In this document: in pieces, positions 11,969 to 23,229 of the stretch | Layout of the letters: each line of letters begins with the position of its first letter | Position numbering within the stretch: position 1 is the stretch's first letter | Translations under genes and position numbers: made by a program | The notes under the pieces: model-generated | What the model saw: only the letters and a program-made list of their open reading frames with translations | Told to the model about the DNA's origin: nothing | Database searches by the model: none | Source of the DNA: Loripinus fragilis | Lineage: Eukaryota; Mollusca; Bivalvia; Lucinida; Lucinidae | Direction of reading: 5' to 3' | Length of the DNA stretch: 64,000 nt | Assembly: GCA_964019695.1 (NCBI GenBank) | Contig: OZ026530.1 | Span: 40,670,944 to 40,734,943, forward strand

Positions 11969-12259
11969 TGCACCAGTCATTTGTAACCACTGCTTCACCC
12001 AAGCCTATGAGCAAGATGGGGATATAATGTGCTGTGTTTTTACTTTTACGTTGTCTCCACAATGCGGAGGAAATGTAGGGGTTTGATAGACATAGGCAAC
12101 CATGGCAGTGCAGTATAATAACAGACTGCAGGAGAGAACTGTCATGGTTTTGTGAGCTAGCTGCCCCACAGTATGGTGGTTACTATGGGGAACTGCAGAC
12201 ACAAAGTCAAAGTCCTCGACATTCCTCTGAGCTGGGGGTTGTCACAAATGACTGGTGCA
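11969..12259. mobile_element. MITE with TGCACCAGTCATTTGT ends
   Basis: TGCACCAGTCATTTGT at 11969 is matched in inverse by ACAAATGACTGGTGCA ending at 12259. The unit is about 290 bp and non-coding. Confidence 0.75.
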
Positions 12260-12279
12260 TAAAGACGAAAGAAATTAAG

Positions 12280-12417
12280 TGCACCAGTCATTTGTAGCCA
12301 CGCACAAGCCGGGCAAATGTGCTGTTAGTACAAGTTCATACCAGAGACCTGTAGCCAGAAAATCAAAGCCCCCGCCGTTCCCCGGCTCTGTGGGCGTACT
12401 TACGAATGACTTGTGTA
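12280..12417. mobile_element. Second, shorter MITE of the same type
   Basis: It starts TGCACCAGTCATTTGTAG and ends with the diverged inverse GAATGACTTGTGT. It lies 20 bp from the previous copy. Confidence 0.55.
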
Positions 12418-12549
12418 TTAGACGATGTAGAGCGCAATCAAATACTGTGATTCCCGTTAATATATCCGATGAAAAGCCTCCTCATTATATATTATCTGTT
12501 ACACTTGAAATATTTGTCCTTGAGCTGTCGAGCAAGCATCACAGGCCAT

Positions 12550-12776
12550 GACGCGAGAAAACCTGTCTTCTGGGTTTCCAACAAAGCGAGTCTCAAACTA
12601 ATCTCTTCTGCTAAACAGGCTAGATAGAAAATTGTTTTTTTTCGCACGAAGCAAGTCTAGGGATGATTCTTCTCAAAAAGCAGACAACTAAGTTGCTGAG
12701 GATACTGCGTGGATGCCCAGGCTGGTCTGGGCCTTATTTGTTATAAATCACCGAAAACAGGTTTTCTCAGTCGCGG
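12550..12776. repeat. Inverted repeat
   Basis: CGCGAGAAAACCTGT at 12552 is mirrored by ACAGGTTTTCTCAGTCGCG ending at 12775. It is non-coding between the arms. Confidence 0.65.
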
Positions 12777-12785
12777 TCCAATTGC

Positions 12786-12815
12786 TATATGTGTCATTTA
12801 ACCATGACACATATA
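12786..12815. repeat. Perfect 12-bp-arm palindrome
   Basis: TATATGTGTCAT, a six-base loop TTAACC, then ATGACACATATA. Confidence 0.9.
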
Positions 12816-12927
12816 AGAACAGAAGATGCGAAATTTGATTATCGTGAAATATGATACCTCAGACAAGACTGTATTTTGTGCAGTCTCTTCAAAGCATTTT
12901 CAGTGAATATATAGACATATACTGGTG

Positions 12928-13915
12928 TTACTAATTACCGTTGTACTAACTGTTTAAGACAGGCTATAAAACAAACTATTTTACAGAAATCAATGAACTA
13001 CATCTTGTTACACTGATCATTCATTCTTTCAATAGGAACAAACGATACATGCTTCAAAATGAAGTTTAACTTGCTAAAAACTTAATTTATATTGGGCTAC
13101 CCTAGCCGATATTTTGAATGTCTGTTGTTACTAATTACCGGTGTATGTGTTACAAATGCTCTAGAAAATTATCTGGGTAGAAAACTCTACATGTGATAGG
13201 TTTCTATATTGGAAAAATTAGTGGCCTTCAAAGTGATAGCAGTAGAGGAGCTGTTTGAAAGTTTATTATATCTTCTTTGCCTGTTTTCGAGATGTATACC
13301 ACTTTTTTAATGTAGGTGAAAAAAAAATAAGTCAACGCTAAAATGTTTTTACAAAGATAATACTCGTTGGCTTTCATTCATGGTCACTAATATCATCACA
13401 ACTATGTTCCATAATCATAAAAAGATCACACAGTCTATATTGGAGATATGCCCAACCAAAGAGTGAACCTAAAGAGCCTAGACAAAAGAGACAAAAAGAT
13501 AAAAAAGAGGTGGAACTTTTATGTTTTATTTCAGCCATATTTGGGCATAATGTGGCCCATGTGCCGAGACAAAGTTTGACGTCATCTTCAGTCTTTACGC
13601 AGGGAATCAGCTGCCACTACCTTCCACAACAAGTAGACACACTTTTCTTATGGCAATTTCTAATTTTTTTCAATGAAAACATAATTTTTTATAATAAATA
13701 ACGGCGAATCCTAATCATGAATTTGGACTATACAAACACGAAGTAAGCCATTTAACCTCAGAAACGACATTTTTTTGCATTTTTTTCTTTATTGACGAGA
13801 GAAAAAAGTATTGTAAACAATGTTGGGTGGAAAATTCCTAATGATAATCACTCACGTGATAGTCATTTGGAGGAAACGGAATACACCGGTAATTAGTATA
13901 CACCGGTAATTAGTG
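12928..13915. repeat. Nested inverted repeats with ACTAATTACCGGTGT ends
   Basis: TTACTAATTACCG occurs at 12928 and 13128. The inverse ACACCGGTAATTAGT occurs at 13883 and 13900. The arrangement suggests a TIR element with duplicated ends. The interior is AT-rich and shows no supported ORF. Confidence 0.6.
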
Positions 13916-14424
13916 AACGAGGGATATCCTGCGGGTGACCGTTTTCGTTACCATATACGAAAGTAAACATGGTATTCATTGAACTGTATAAACCACGTGT
14001 TACCCATATGAAATACACTGAGGGAAAATGAGGAGTTTTCTAAATTGAAAACGACAAAGTTATTTTATTTTACAAGAGATTCCAGACTTATTTTCCAATC
14101 AGAAATATTCAATTATGCAATTGTACATTAGGCGGTGTTTTATTATATGTATGTGCAAAATTCTGGTCCAAAATTTTATCATTAAAGCCATTTTAAAAAA
14201 GAAAAACGATGTTCACTGAATTTCTGTACGGACTATAGGTGTGACAATTAACAGCCGTTTAAATTTCTTGGGTGCTGACTTTAAAACCGGCCTAACAGAA
14301 CATGCTAAAAGGTGCCTACCGTACATTGAGAAGAAAAAAGGTAGGTTAAGATATTTTTACCATGGACTCAGCTGGGGATGCTGAAGCACCCTAAGCACAC
14401 CCCCCCCCCCTAAATCCGCCACTG

Positions 14425-14479
14425 CGGACGGACGGACGACGCCAAAACTATATCCCTCCGACTTCGTCAGGGGATAACA
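14425..14479. repeat. Dispersed repeat, right part
   Basis: Continuation of the repeat broken by the 9699-14424 transposon: GACGACGCCAAAACTATATC, then a CCGACTTCGTCAGG hairpin. Confidence 0.55.
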
Positions 14480-15230
14480 AACACTAAAACTGAAAGCTTG
14501 AAAGCTTTATTGACATCACAATGAAAGAGTTTAGTAAAATCGATCATTTTTTCATTATCAGATTATCATGGATTTAAAGTTGACCGATTTTGCATTGGGA
14601 CAGATACAGATTCTAAATTTAGCCGATCTTAGGCCTAATTTTTAAGCTTAATGTAACGAAAAGAAGAAATTACGAAAACCAACCTTTTAGAGGCGACGAT
14701 ACGCATACTTGGTTAGAAATAACACCAATGTACTACCTGTACTACCATAAGGTAAATCTCGTAAAATCTGCCGAGAAAATAATAAAGGACAACTCTAACT
14801 TAATTTAACAAAGGTTTATATCTGTAACTGCATTCACGTGCATCCAGGTACTTTTTAATAGTGCTTTATTGTTGTATTCCATATACTGTCTTTTACCTGA
14901 AATAATACATGTACCATTTACCCGTTTCTACACTGTCGCGGTTCACGCTCTCAACAATACACATTTAAATGTTTAACATTTGGTGAATGTTTCTGTTACG
15001 TAGCTCCCTTGTGAAGTTTAAATTGTGATACAAAGCATATGAGTGCCAAGTCAAAAGAAGAAATTCTGGTGGTGCTATCTTTACACCAGCGGGCACCAGA
15101 ACCAGAATCCACGAGTTTAGCTCATATGAGCGGCGCCAAAGGCTCGAAGTATAAGAATAGCAGTAAGTCTTCGCCATCGTCCGGCGGATCACATTTTCAT
15201 ATGACTGATAAATGGATCTAATGAATCATG
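14480..15230. repeat. Second duplicated block, copy 1
   Basis: This aligns to 39470-40290 in the same orientation, starting around AAGCTTGAAAG. Best conservation is at 14930-15200. A 60-codon + frame (15039-15221, starting MSAKSK) is partly shared but has a stop in the other copy, and changes there alter amino acids freely, so coding is not supported. Confidence 0.8.
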
Positions 15231-15274
15231 CTAAACAAATAATATCAGTGCTACCTGAAAAATCTTTCTTGGGT

Positions 15275-16006
15275 CATCTTGATGGTGCAAACTTGGTAGT
15301 GATCACCGCTGATGCAGTGCATGGCGGACGGGGTGGGGGTGTGGGAGGAGGGGAGTGGGGGCAGCATCGAGAGAATTGTTTTATGGCCTTTAATTACTGT
15401 AAAAACTAAAACGATATGAGCTCTAACTGTATAACACATCTCAATCATAAATAAAACTGATTATGACTCTTTGGTGAAAACCCCGCAGGGTTTTTCTCCC
15501 ATTTCATTTTGTGGGGGCCATCTTGATGGTGCAAACTTGGTAGTGATCACCGCTGATGCAGTGCATGGCGGATGGGGTGGGGGTGTGGGAGGAGGGGAGT
15601 GGGGGCAGCATCGAGAGAATTGTTTTATGGCCTTTAATAACTGTAAAAACTAAAACGATATGAGCTCTAACTGTATAACACATCTCAATCATAAATAAAA
15701 CTGATTATGACTCTTTGGTGAAAACCCCGCAGGGTTTTTCTCCCATTTCATTTTGTGGGGGCCATCTTGATGGTGCAAACTTGGAAGTGATCACCGCTGA
15801 TGCAGTGCATGGCGGATGAGGTGGGGCTGGGGGAGGAGGGGGGTGGGGGCAGCATCGAGAGAATTGTTTTATGGCCTTTAATCACTGTAAAAACTTAAAC
15901 GATATGAGCTCTAACTGTATAACACATGTCAATCATAAATAAAACTGATCATGACTCTTTGGTGAAAACCCCTGCGGGGTTTTCATTTCATTTTGTGGGG
16001 GGAAAT
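15275..16006. repeat. 244-bp tandem array
   Basis: Three units begin CATCTTGATGGTGCAAACTT at 15275, 15519 and 15763, exactly 244 bp apart. Each has a G-rich stretch (GGGTGGGGGTGTGGGAGG), and an AACCCCGCAGGGTTTT hairpin lies near each junction. Since 244 is not a multiple of three, the repeated frames are not a protein repeat. Confidence 0.93.
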
Positions 16007-16892
16007 CACCTCTGGTTTATCAATCAAACAAACTTATTTCTTGAACAAATCTTAACATTTATTTTTTTCTTTTTTTTAAAAAAAAACGTGCAGGGTTTTC
16101 CCCCATTTGAAAATGTGGGAAAAAACCCCGCGCAGGGTTTAAAAAAAAGTAAAAGTTAAAAACCATCGGGTTTTTTTGGAAAACCCCGCAGGATTTTTAA
16201 CTTTGACCTTTTTTTCACTATGACAGAATTTTTATTTGGGGTCTAAATGCATATGTTTTACTAATTTAAGTCTGTGTTAATGTATTAAAGTGGTTTTTAG
16301 TATTTTGTACCACTAGAAAGGTGATGTAATTTTGCCATATTCTGGTGCGGCAAAAAAAACAACTGGTGGCTGTTTCAAGTTTGCGTAATGGCAGTTATTT
16401 TGATAAAGAATTCATTCAGTAATTGACCAATAGGCGCTCAGGACAATCTCAGACCGCCCACTGCCTGTTCAGTTTTAATTGACAGGTGTTAGATAATTAT
16501 GCGACGGCCACATGTGTACATGTCAAGTTATATTTTTTTAGTTAAAAGAAAGATCTGTGTGGGAAACCCAACCTGAGTGAATGTCCATTTTTTTGGACCA
16601 AAATTTGTTGCATTTCCTTCCAAATATCATTCCAATATTTGTTTAATCATGTTTGAAGAACGAGAGAACAATGTTTTCATACATAATTTTACATTTCTGC
16701 AGTAGGCATGATGTTTTTCTTCCGGAATCAAATGCTAAAATCTGAAAAAAATTAGTCTCGCTTTGTTGGAAACCCTGAAGACAGGCTATCAGGTCCATGC
16801 CCATATGATACATTGCATAAGTAAACAGGACCTCTTGTTAGCTAATAATATTCAAAGAGCTACGTGCATTGAGGGGCTAATTCAGTCCCTTC
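16007..16892. other. Repeat tail and spacer
   Basis: 16080-16200 contains three more AACCCCGC-type boxes in poly-A/T-rich sequence, a decayed continuation of the array. Nothing is recognised from 16210 to 16892. Confidence 0.5.
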
Positions 16893-17183
16893 CATGCGCA
16901 GATCCAGAACATTTTGTCAGAGGGGGTCCAACTTTGACGGTTTTTATGAGGGTAGGGAAGATCCAAATTCCAATATAAGCGGACTAACGTCGATCCGCGA
17001 GCGAAACGCCATTCAAATGGCGTTTTGCTGGCGTGCTGAAGATGGCCAAATTTTGAATGCTGGCTTGGTTGCTTTGTGATTTTTCAGGGGATCCAGAACA
17101 GTATTGCGAAACCCTATTTTCCATATTTCAAGGGGGGGGGGGGGGAGTCCGGATCCCCTGTCCTCCCTCTGGATCTGCGCATG
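16893..17183. mobile_element. GGATCC-type foldback MITE, copy 1
   Basis: It has perfect 16-bp terminal inverted repeats, CATGCGCAGATCCAGA. The central palindrome is around CGCCATTCAAATGGCG, and a poly-G run lies near the right end. It belongs to the family of 23230-25198 and 25304-25611. The right flank (17184-17215) resembles an inverted retroelement tail. Confidence 0.85.
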
Positions 17184-18605
17184 CATGGCACAGCTAGGAA
17201 GAGTCAAAGAACGATTCACCAATTTCTTCTGATGGGTTTATGTGAAGAATAACCCAAGTGTAAAATTCTAGCATTCATTTAACGTTTGCTATAGTAACAA
17301 TAATGGCCAACAAAATAGGCTAAAATAGAGACATTGCCATGTAGGACCAAATTTAAGGCTTTGGGAAACCGTTTTTAAGAGTCAGATATCAGCACAGCTA
17401 AATGATACCATAAAAAATCTTTTAATAGATTGTGTGCCGTGATAACTCATCATTTTTAAAATATCTTCTTTTTTGTATTTGCTAAAATTGCCCAAAAATG
17501 GTCACTTTTCTATTTTCAGCCTATTTTTGCGGCAGATTTGTTACCAAAGCACAAATAACAGTATAATTAATGCCAAACTTTAACACTTGGTGCTCTTTAT
17601 GTTTTTACTAAAGCAGAATCTAGGATAGATTTGACCAGAAAAATTATTTAAGCACCTCATTCCCTTTGGCTCCGGCTGCTGTCCGTTCAATATAGGGATC
17701 AAACATGTTTTTCTATGCATTAACATCTGCTGGACCCTGAGGGTGGTGTTGAAACCCTAGCCTGAAAGGCGAAGGTTTTAACGACCCCGAGGGGTCTAAC
17801 AGATGTTAGTGTATCAGAAAAACATGTTTGATCGTTATCATTGCATAAAGTCATTTTGACACTTGAAAACTTTGGAAAATTGCTTCAAAAAGTTCATTAT
17901 TGTATTTATGTAATGGCGCGCAAAAGCATGAAGGATTCGTAGGTTTTGAAAACGCCTGTTCCAGAGCAAAGACTTACGTCATCCTAATGTCACTAAATTA
18001 AGTTCATTTCAATGCACGGTAGGGTTGATGACGTCATTTTTTGTGACGTCCTAGAATGCGTATATGTAAAGTACAAAAGCCATGCATCAACAGCACGTGA
18101 ATTGCCTGATTAATACATGGGTTTTAGCCCGTTAAAACATGGCTGTTAAAGCAGCATAGTCTGTAACTTTTGATCTTTTAATTTTAGAACTAATGTTTCT
18201 ATTTTTCAAGAACACAGTAAAAACTATAATTCACGTATACATTTTACCAATTTCGTAAATCTTAACAACTTATCAGTATTAAAACAACGGTATTTATGTT
18301 AAAATTAGCTGTCTTGAATTATTGGAGGGACGCAAATAATTACCAACAAGAGAAAAACACACCTGTTTTATAAGATAATTCACTTTTCCGTGCAGTTCTC
18401 AGCTATAGTGAACGGATTTATTGTGAAAACATAACTTAATTCTACTTTTACAAATGATTTAAAAAGAAAATAAAAAAATCGAAAAATGTTCATAGTTGCA
18501 GACAGTCTCTTTAATAGTATGCGACACGGCATTTTATGCAATAATGGTAGTTGTTATTTTGCCTTTTTTCAGCGTTTCGTGTTGCTCCAAATGTTTGTTT
18601 GGATT
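17184..18605. other. Spacer with CRE-like sites
   Basis: No supported gene. TGATGACGTCATT and TGTGACGTC lie close together near 18026-18050 and match CREB/ATF site consensus. One strong inverted repeat is listed separately. Confidence 0.45.
17697..17833. repeat. 137-bp hairpin repeat
   Basis: GATCAAACATGTTTTTCT and its inverse AGAAAAACATGTTTGATC bound a second inner pair, TTAACATCTG / CAGATGTTA. This is a compact foldback structure. Confidence 0.8.
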
Positions 18606-18790
18606 TCAGCCGTGACATGTGATTTCCAACAATATGGCATTTTGACAAGTGTAGACTCAGATGAGCCTGTGCAGCCTCCGTTTAAGCTTAGAAACTCCAA
18701 ATAATGTTCAGTCATTAGTTGTACATTCATAGAATAGTCAAGCGGCTAGCAAAGGCTCTGATCAGACTGCGCATTTGCTGGTCGCACATA
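18606..18790. repeat. Dispersed repeat, copy 1
   Basis: This matches 61980-62165 through TTTTGACAAGTGTAGAC, GCCTGTGCAGCC, AAGCTTAGAAACTCCAAAT and GGCTCTGATCAGACTGC. Confidence 0.8.
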
Positions 18791-18867
18791 CCACATTGTT
18801 CGAAACCTCATTACGCAGCTCATTTAATATTTGGCCCTTGATTTGTTTTGCAGTACTTTGTGGCGTT

Positions 18868-19475
18868 TCCAGTGGGTCAGGCCTCAGACTCTATGACGGC
18901 TCTGGCGTAAAGCTTTAATCGGTGGGTTGGTGCCTGATGCTTATCTGTAGCTGGACCCATCGTGGCTCAACTTGAGGTTTTCTTTAGCTCTGACTATCTG
19001 TGAGTCATGAGCCCTTTTTTTCTTTCATCATGGAGTGTTAATTTGATTAAAGTGTTTTCCATGATGATACATTGCATTAGTTAGATGGCCTCCATGCGAG
19101 CTGAACATTTCTTGTACTTCAACAACAGCAGAATCTAGGGCGAAGATTTGGTAACAGTAAAATGCATTTAAGCCCCCCGGTGGCTTAGGCTGCTGTCCGT
19201 TCTAAGGCGGTGGTTCTGTTGTTGTTGACGTTTTGTCTATTGTAACTCCCATTGTGGGAGTCTGTAATTGTTCTATGTTTCGTTGTACGTTACTTTATGT
19301 CCATTCTAGTATTGCAATCATCTTGATGGGGAAGAGAGAGCTGATTGCTTTGCTTAATTTGTCTTCCTGGTGTCGTTTGATGGTTGAGCGGCTCTTCCTC
19401 GCGGTGCCACGGGGTTGTCTGCAGTTTGTGATTGTGGTATTTCCTGATCATACTCACTTACTATTTTTGCAATAA
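18868..19475 (+). mobile_element. Retroelement 3' end, subfamily II, 5'-truncated
   Basis: It aligns to 42035-42640, where the same sequence follows the RT C-terminus. It runs from GTGGGTCAGGCCTCAGACTC to TGATCATACTCACTTACTAT. The RT part is missing, as expected from 5' truncation during target-primed reverse transcription. Confidence 0.75.
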
Positions 19476-19534
19476 TATCGCTGAGGAAAAGATTGAGCTG
19501 GTTGCTTTACTTTTGATGTGTTCTGAAAGCCATG

Positions 19535-19640
19535 CTGCTGTTGTTTATTTGATTTGATTCTTTCATCACAGTCAGTAATTTTAGTTATGGCTTGACGGGT
19601 CTTCCTGTATTGGACCAGTATAAGCTTAGCAAGGATTAAC
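19535..19640 (-). repeat. SINE family 1, 3' part only
   Basis: TTTGATTTGATTCTTT, CGGGTCTTCCTGT and ACCAGTATAAGCTTAGCAAGG match the body of the SINE at 51348-51555. The tRNA head is missing. Confidence 0.6.
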
Positions 19641-20270
19641 AGCGAGCGCAGCTCGCAACGCGCGAAGCGCGTTGCGAACAACGTGAGCTCTTACGGTAGG
19701 GATATGGTCCAAAATGGGCTAGGGTTTATGCACAGTGTATCTTTAAAATCTCATGGTCCGGTTTTGTTGTCCATGAAATTACTTCCGTATCCGGTGAATC
19801 AGAGCTGTTTCTCGTCGGCATTGGACAAGTTAAACGAAACAGCATTAAGACGCATGGTACCAGCTGTTACGTCACTGGCGAATTTATTGCAAGGCGCTAT
19901 TTTTTAAAACAAGAAAATGAAGAAATCGAAAATAAGTTCAAAGTCAACTCACTTTTTTTCTATTCTATCACAAGCGTTTTCATACATTCTCCAACTTTGA
20001 TTCGAACAAAACTGACGATACTTCAGTTTTAAGACGAAACCAACCAAATTGAAGCGGGCTATTTGTTGATAAAGTTACCTGACGAAAATATGATTCAATA
20101 AAAACCCACAATGCATCGCTCTGCACATATAAACTAATATTAATCGGTACGTTTTAACTTTCCAGTATTGACGCTCTCTGTCCAGAAAGACACTCCCCAG
20201 TATTGTCGCTCCCTGTCAAGAAAGACCCAAGGGGTTGTACAGTACAGATTATGCATAGATTAGAAAAACG

Positions 20271-20271
<1 letters not shown>
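19641..20271. other. Spacer with GC-rich hairpins
   Basis: GCGAGCGCAGCTCGC and AACGCGCGAAGCGCGTT lie side by side at about 19644-19676; each forms a tight stem. Nothing coding is recognised after them. Confidence 0.5.

Positions 20272-20307
<36 letters not shown>
20272..20307. repeat. (TC)n microsatellite
   Basis: An uninterrupted TC run. Confidence 0.97.
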
Positions 20308-20309
<2 letters not shown>

Positions 20310-20576
20310 TAGACTGCTTTTTATCGGTCTCTATACCGGATTTGATTAAGTTGTAATGGTGTGTTCTCATCTAAATATGCTAATATTGTAGTGCCATATG
20401 CTTTTGACATACTTTCTTAAAATGCTGCAGGGGAGTGTGGGCAGCAGCCCTTTTTATTTGTAAACCTTTTTATTTGTAAAATGTTGAAACTATTTTTTAA
20501 CAGAGCAAAGTACAGTTGTCCTCTTCTCTGTTTCTCTCACTCCCTATCCCCCAAACCCCCAACCCACCCACCATTC

Positions 20577-21640
<1,064 letters not shown>

Positions 21641-21732
21641 AACTACGAAAATTCAGGGCATCATTATATGTCTGGTATCTACAATATTGGGCTCTTTGCG
21701 ACGGCCTTTCGAACTCGGAGCAGTGGTCAAGT

Positions 21733-21995
21733 ACTTGTTGGTTGGTTTTGTTGCTTTACGTCCCAAGTCATCAGCTATGGTCATTGCGGGACGGTCAGTT
21801 AACCTAACCACACTTTTTCCTGGGCAGGCTTGAACCAGCGGTTAACCAGTAATTTGTGCACATACTTTCGCTTGTAACTGACAACAACCCTTCTTGAATG
21901 AATCAGCGGAAGGGAGGAGAATGACCGTAGAAATTATTTCATGATCAATCTCCACGAAAGTAAGACACGTTACCGACTGCGCTACGCGGGTATTT
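21733..21995 (-). repeat. SINE family 2, copy with internal deletion
   Basis: TTGCTTTACGTCCCAAGTC, then GGCGGGACGG-like, GAGGAGAATGACCGTAGAAA and ACGTTACCGACTGCGCTACG. It matches 52012-52322 but lacks the middle of the tRNA-like head, including the box B region. Confidence 0.75.
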
Positions 21996-22349
21996 TTCTA
22001 TACACATAATGATAACAATACGTGTCAATACAAACTCGATGAGCTGTGATTAACCTTAATAGAAATAAACTCTTAAATCAGATAACTCATCTTAGTATTT
22101 TTAAAATGCCAAAAACCATGAATTCAGTAATGTTCTTTAATATCTTCCTTTTGATATCATCAGCAGTTTACCGATGGTACATTATTATGGTGTCACCATG
22201 TGCAAAAAATGAGAAATGTTCTAAATATCATTCTCTAATTTATCAAGGACTTTAAAAGGTTTTCAAGAGCTTGAACTGCTTTTAAATTCCATTTGCAGGG
22301 GATTACATATATGTATTCTATCCCTGTGAATAGAGTTGTACATCATTTT

Positions 22350-22545
22350 TGTTCGGCTTGACTCTTTATGTCCCAATCAACCATTTTTCAGTCATGTCAG
22401 GACTGGTCTTCATGGGTTGAATCAATACTAAGTGGCAGATATGGTGTCTCGCTCAAAGACACAGCACATTGACTCCGCCAGTGGATATACTAAAGCCAGC
22501 AACCCTTCGATCTCTACCAACTGAGTGACCCGCTGCTCTATGCAT
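22350..22545 (-). repeat. Diverged SINE-like repeat
   Basis: TTGACTCTTTATGTCCCAAT, CAGTCATGTCAGGACTGGTC, GTCTCGCTCAAAGACAC and a tRNA-like CTACCAACTGAGTGACC end. It resembles an old family 1 copy. Confidence 0.5.
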
Positions 22546-23089
22546 TTCAGTGTACCTCTTGACTAGCATGCTTTGAAAGGCTAGAGGTGCAGCCTCTTAG
22601 GCTAGGGGCTATAATATGTAATATATCAGTTTTTACAGAAAAGGGTAACACATTTAACTGATTCTTATGATGTGCCCCACCTCACCACCCCCACCCTCCT
22701 CGAACACACATCTGACCCATATTGGGTCCCAGAACATACTTATTACAACTCTTTTAACCAGGGCAGAAGCAACTGTAATTTTGTATGAAAGCATTTAGCT
22801 ACCACCCTGAGCTACCAGGTGTTCTTGTTCAAACCACTACCTTAAGGGAAAATCCCACCTCAGTAGGAGCTTGATCCTAGGACCCTCACTAATGAGTCGT
22901 TGCTCTTATCACTGAGCTTCTCATGTGGCCCTGTTCAAACCATCCCTGGAACACTAGTATGAGCTACCAGGGGGGTCGTTACAAACCACTACCTACAGAC
23001 AATATAACTAGTGGAACTTACACATTAATATAGAATTGGATCTAGCATGCTGTGCTTGCCATAAAGGTTGTGCCTTATTTCATATTAAG
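22546..23089. other. Spacer with a short direct repeat
   Basis: GAGCTACCAGG followed by CAAACCACTACCT occurs twice, near 22808 and 22962. No gene is recognised. Confidence 0.4.
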
Positions 23090-23195
23090 TCTTGTTCAAG
23101 GACACAACACAGTTACACAGAAGAGGCTCGAACCCTCATTCCATCGATCTTCAGTCAAGCACTCTACGACTGAGCTACTGCGCAACCTTTTGCTG
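23090..23195 (-). repeat. SINE family 1, tRNA-head part
   Basis: GTTCAAGGACACAACACAGT, GAGGCTCGAACCCTC (inverse of a box B) and CAAGCACTCTACGACTGAGC (inverse of a box A region). Confidence 0.7.
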
Positions 23196-23229
23196 TTGTC
23201 GTTCTTTGACTCTTCCTCGCTGTGCCATG

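Larger units (their letters stand above)
9699..14424. mobile_element. 4.7-kb non-coding TIR DNA transposon
   Basis: The left end CAGTGGCGGATCCAGG is matched in inverse by the right end ATCCGCCACTG. Both ends are flanked by CGGACGGAC (9690-9698 and 14425-14433). The target is itself a GGAC repeat, so the duplication length (8 or 9 bp) is ambiguous. No transposase is found. The interior is a patchwork of smaller inverted repeats and duplications, listed separately. The superfamily is undetermined; hAT-like and Mutator-like are both possible. Confidence 0.75.

Noticed and set aside
15039..15221. Frame starting MSAKSK shared by the second duplicated block
   Set aside because: The other copy has a stop after LHQRAP and mostly amino-acid-changing differences, so no sign of coding constraint.
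15251..15692. Repeated minus-strand frames of about 62-65 codons
   Set aside because: Frames within the 244-bp tandem array; the period is not a multiple of three.
19644..19676. GC-rich paired hairpins as a terminator or Helitron end
   Set aside because: No CTRR follows at the right distance and there is no bacterial context; left as unexplained hairpins.
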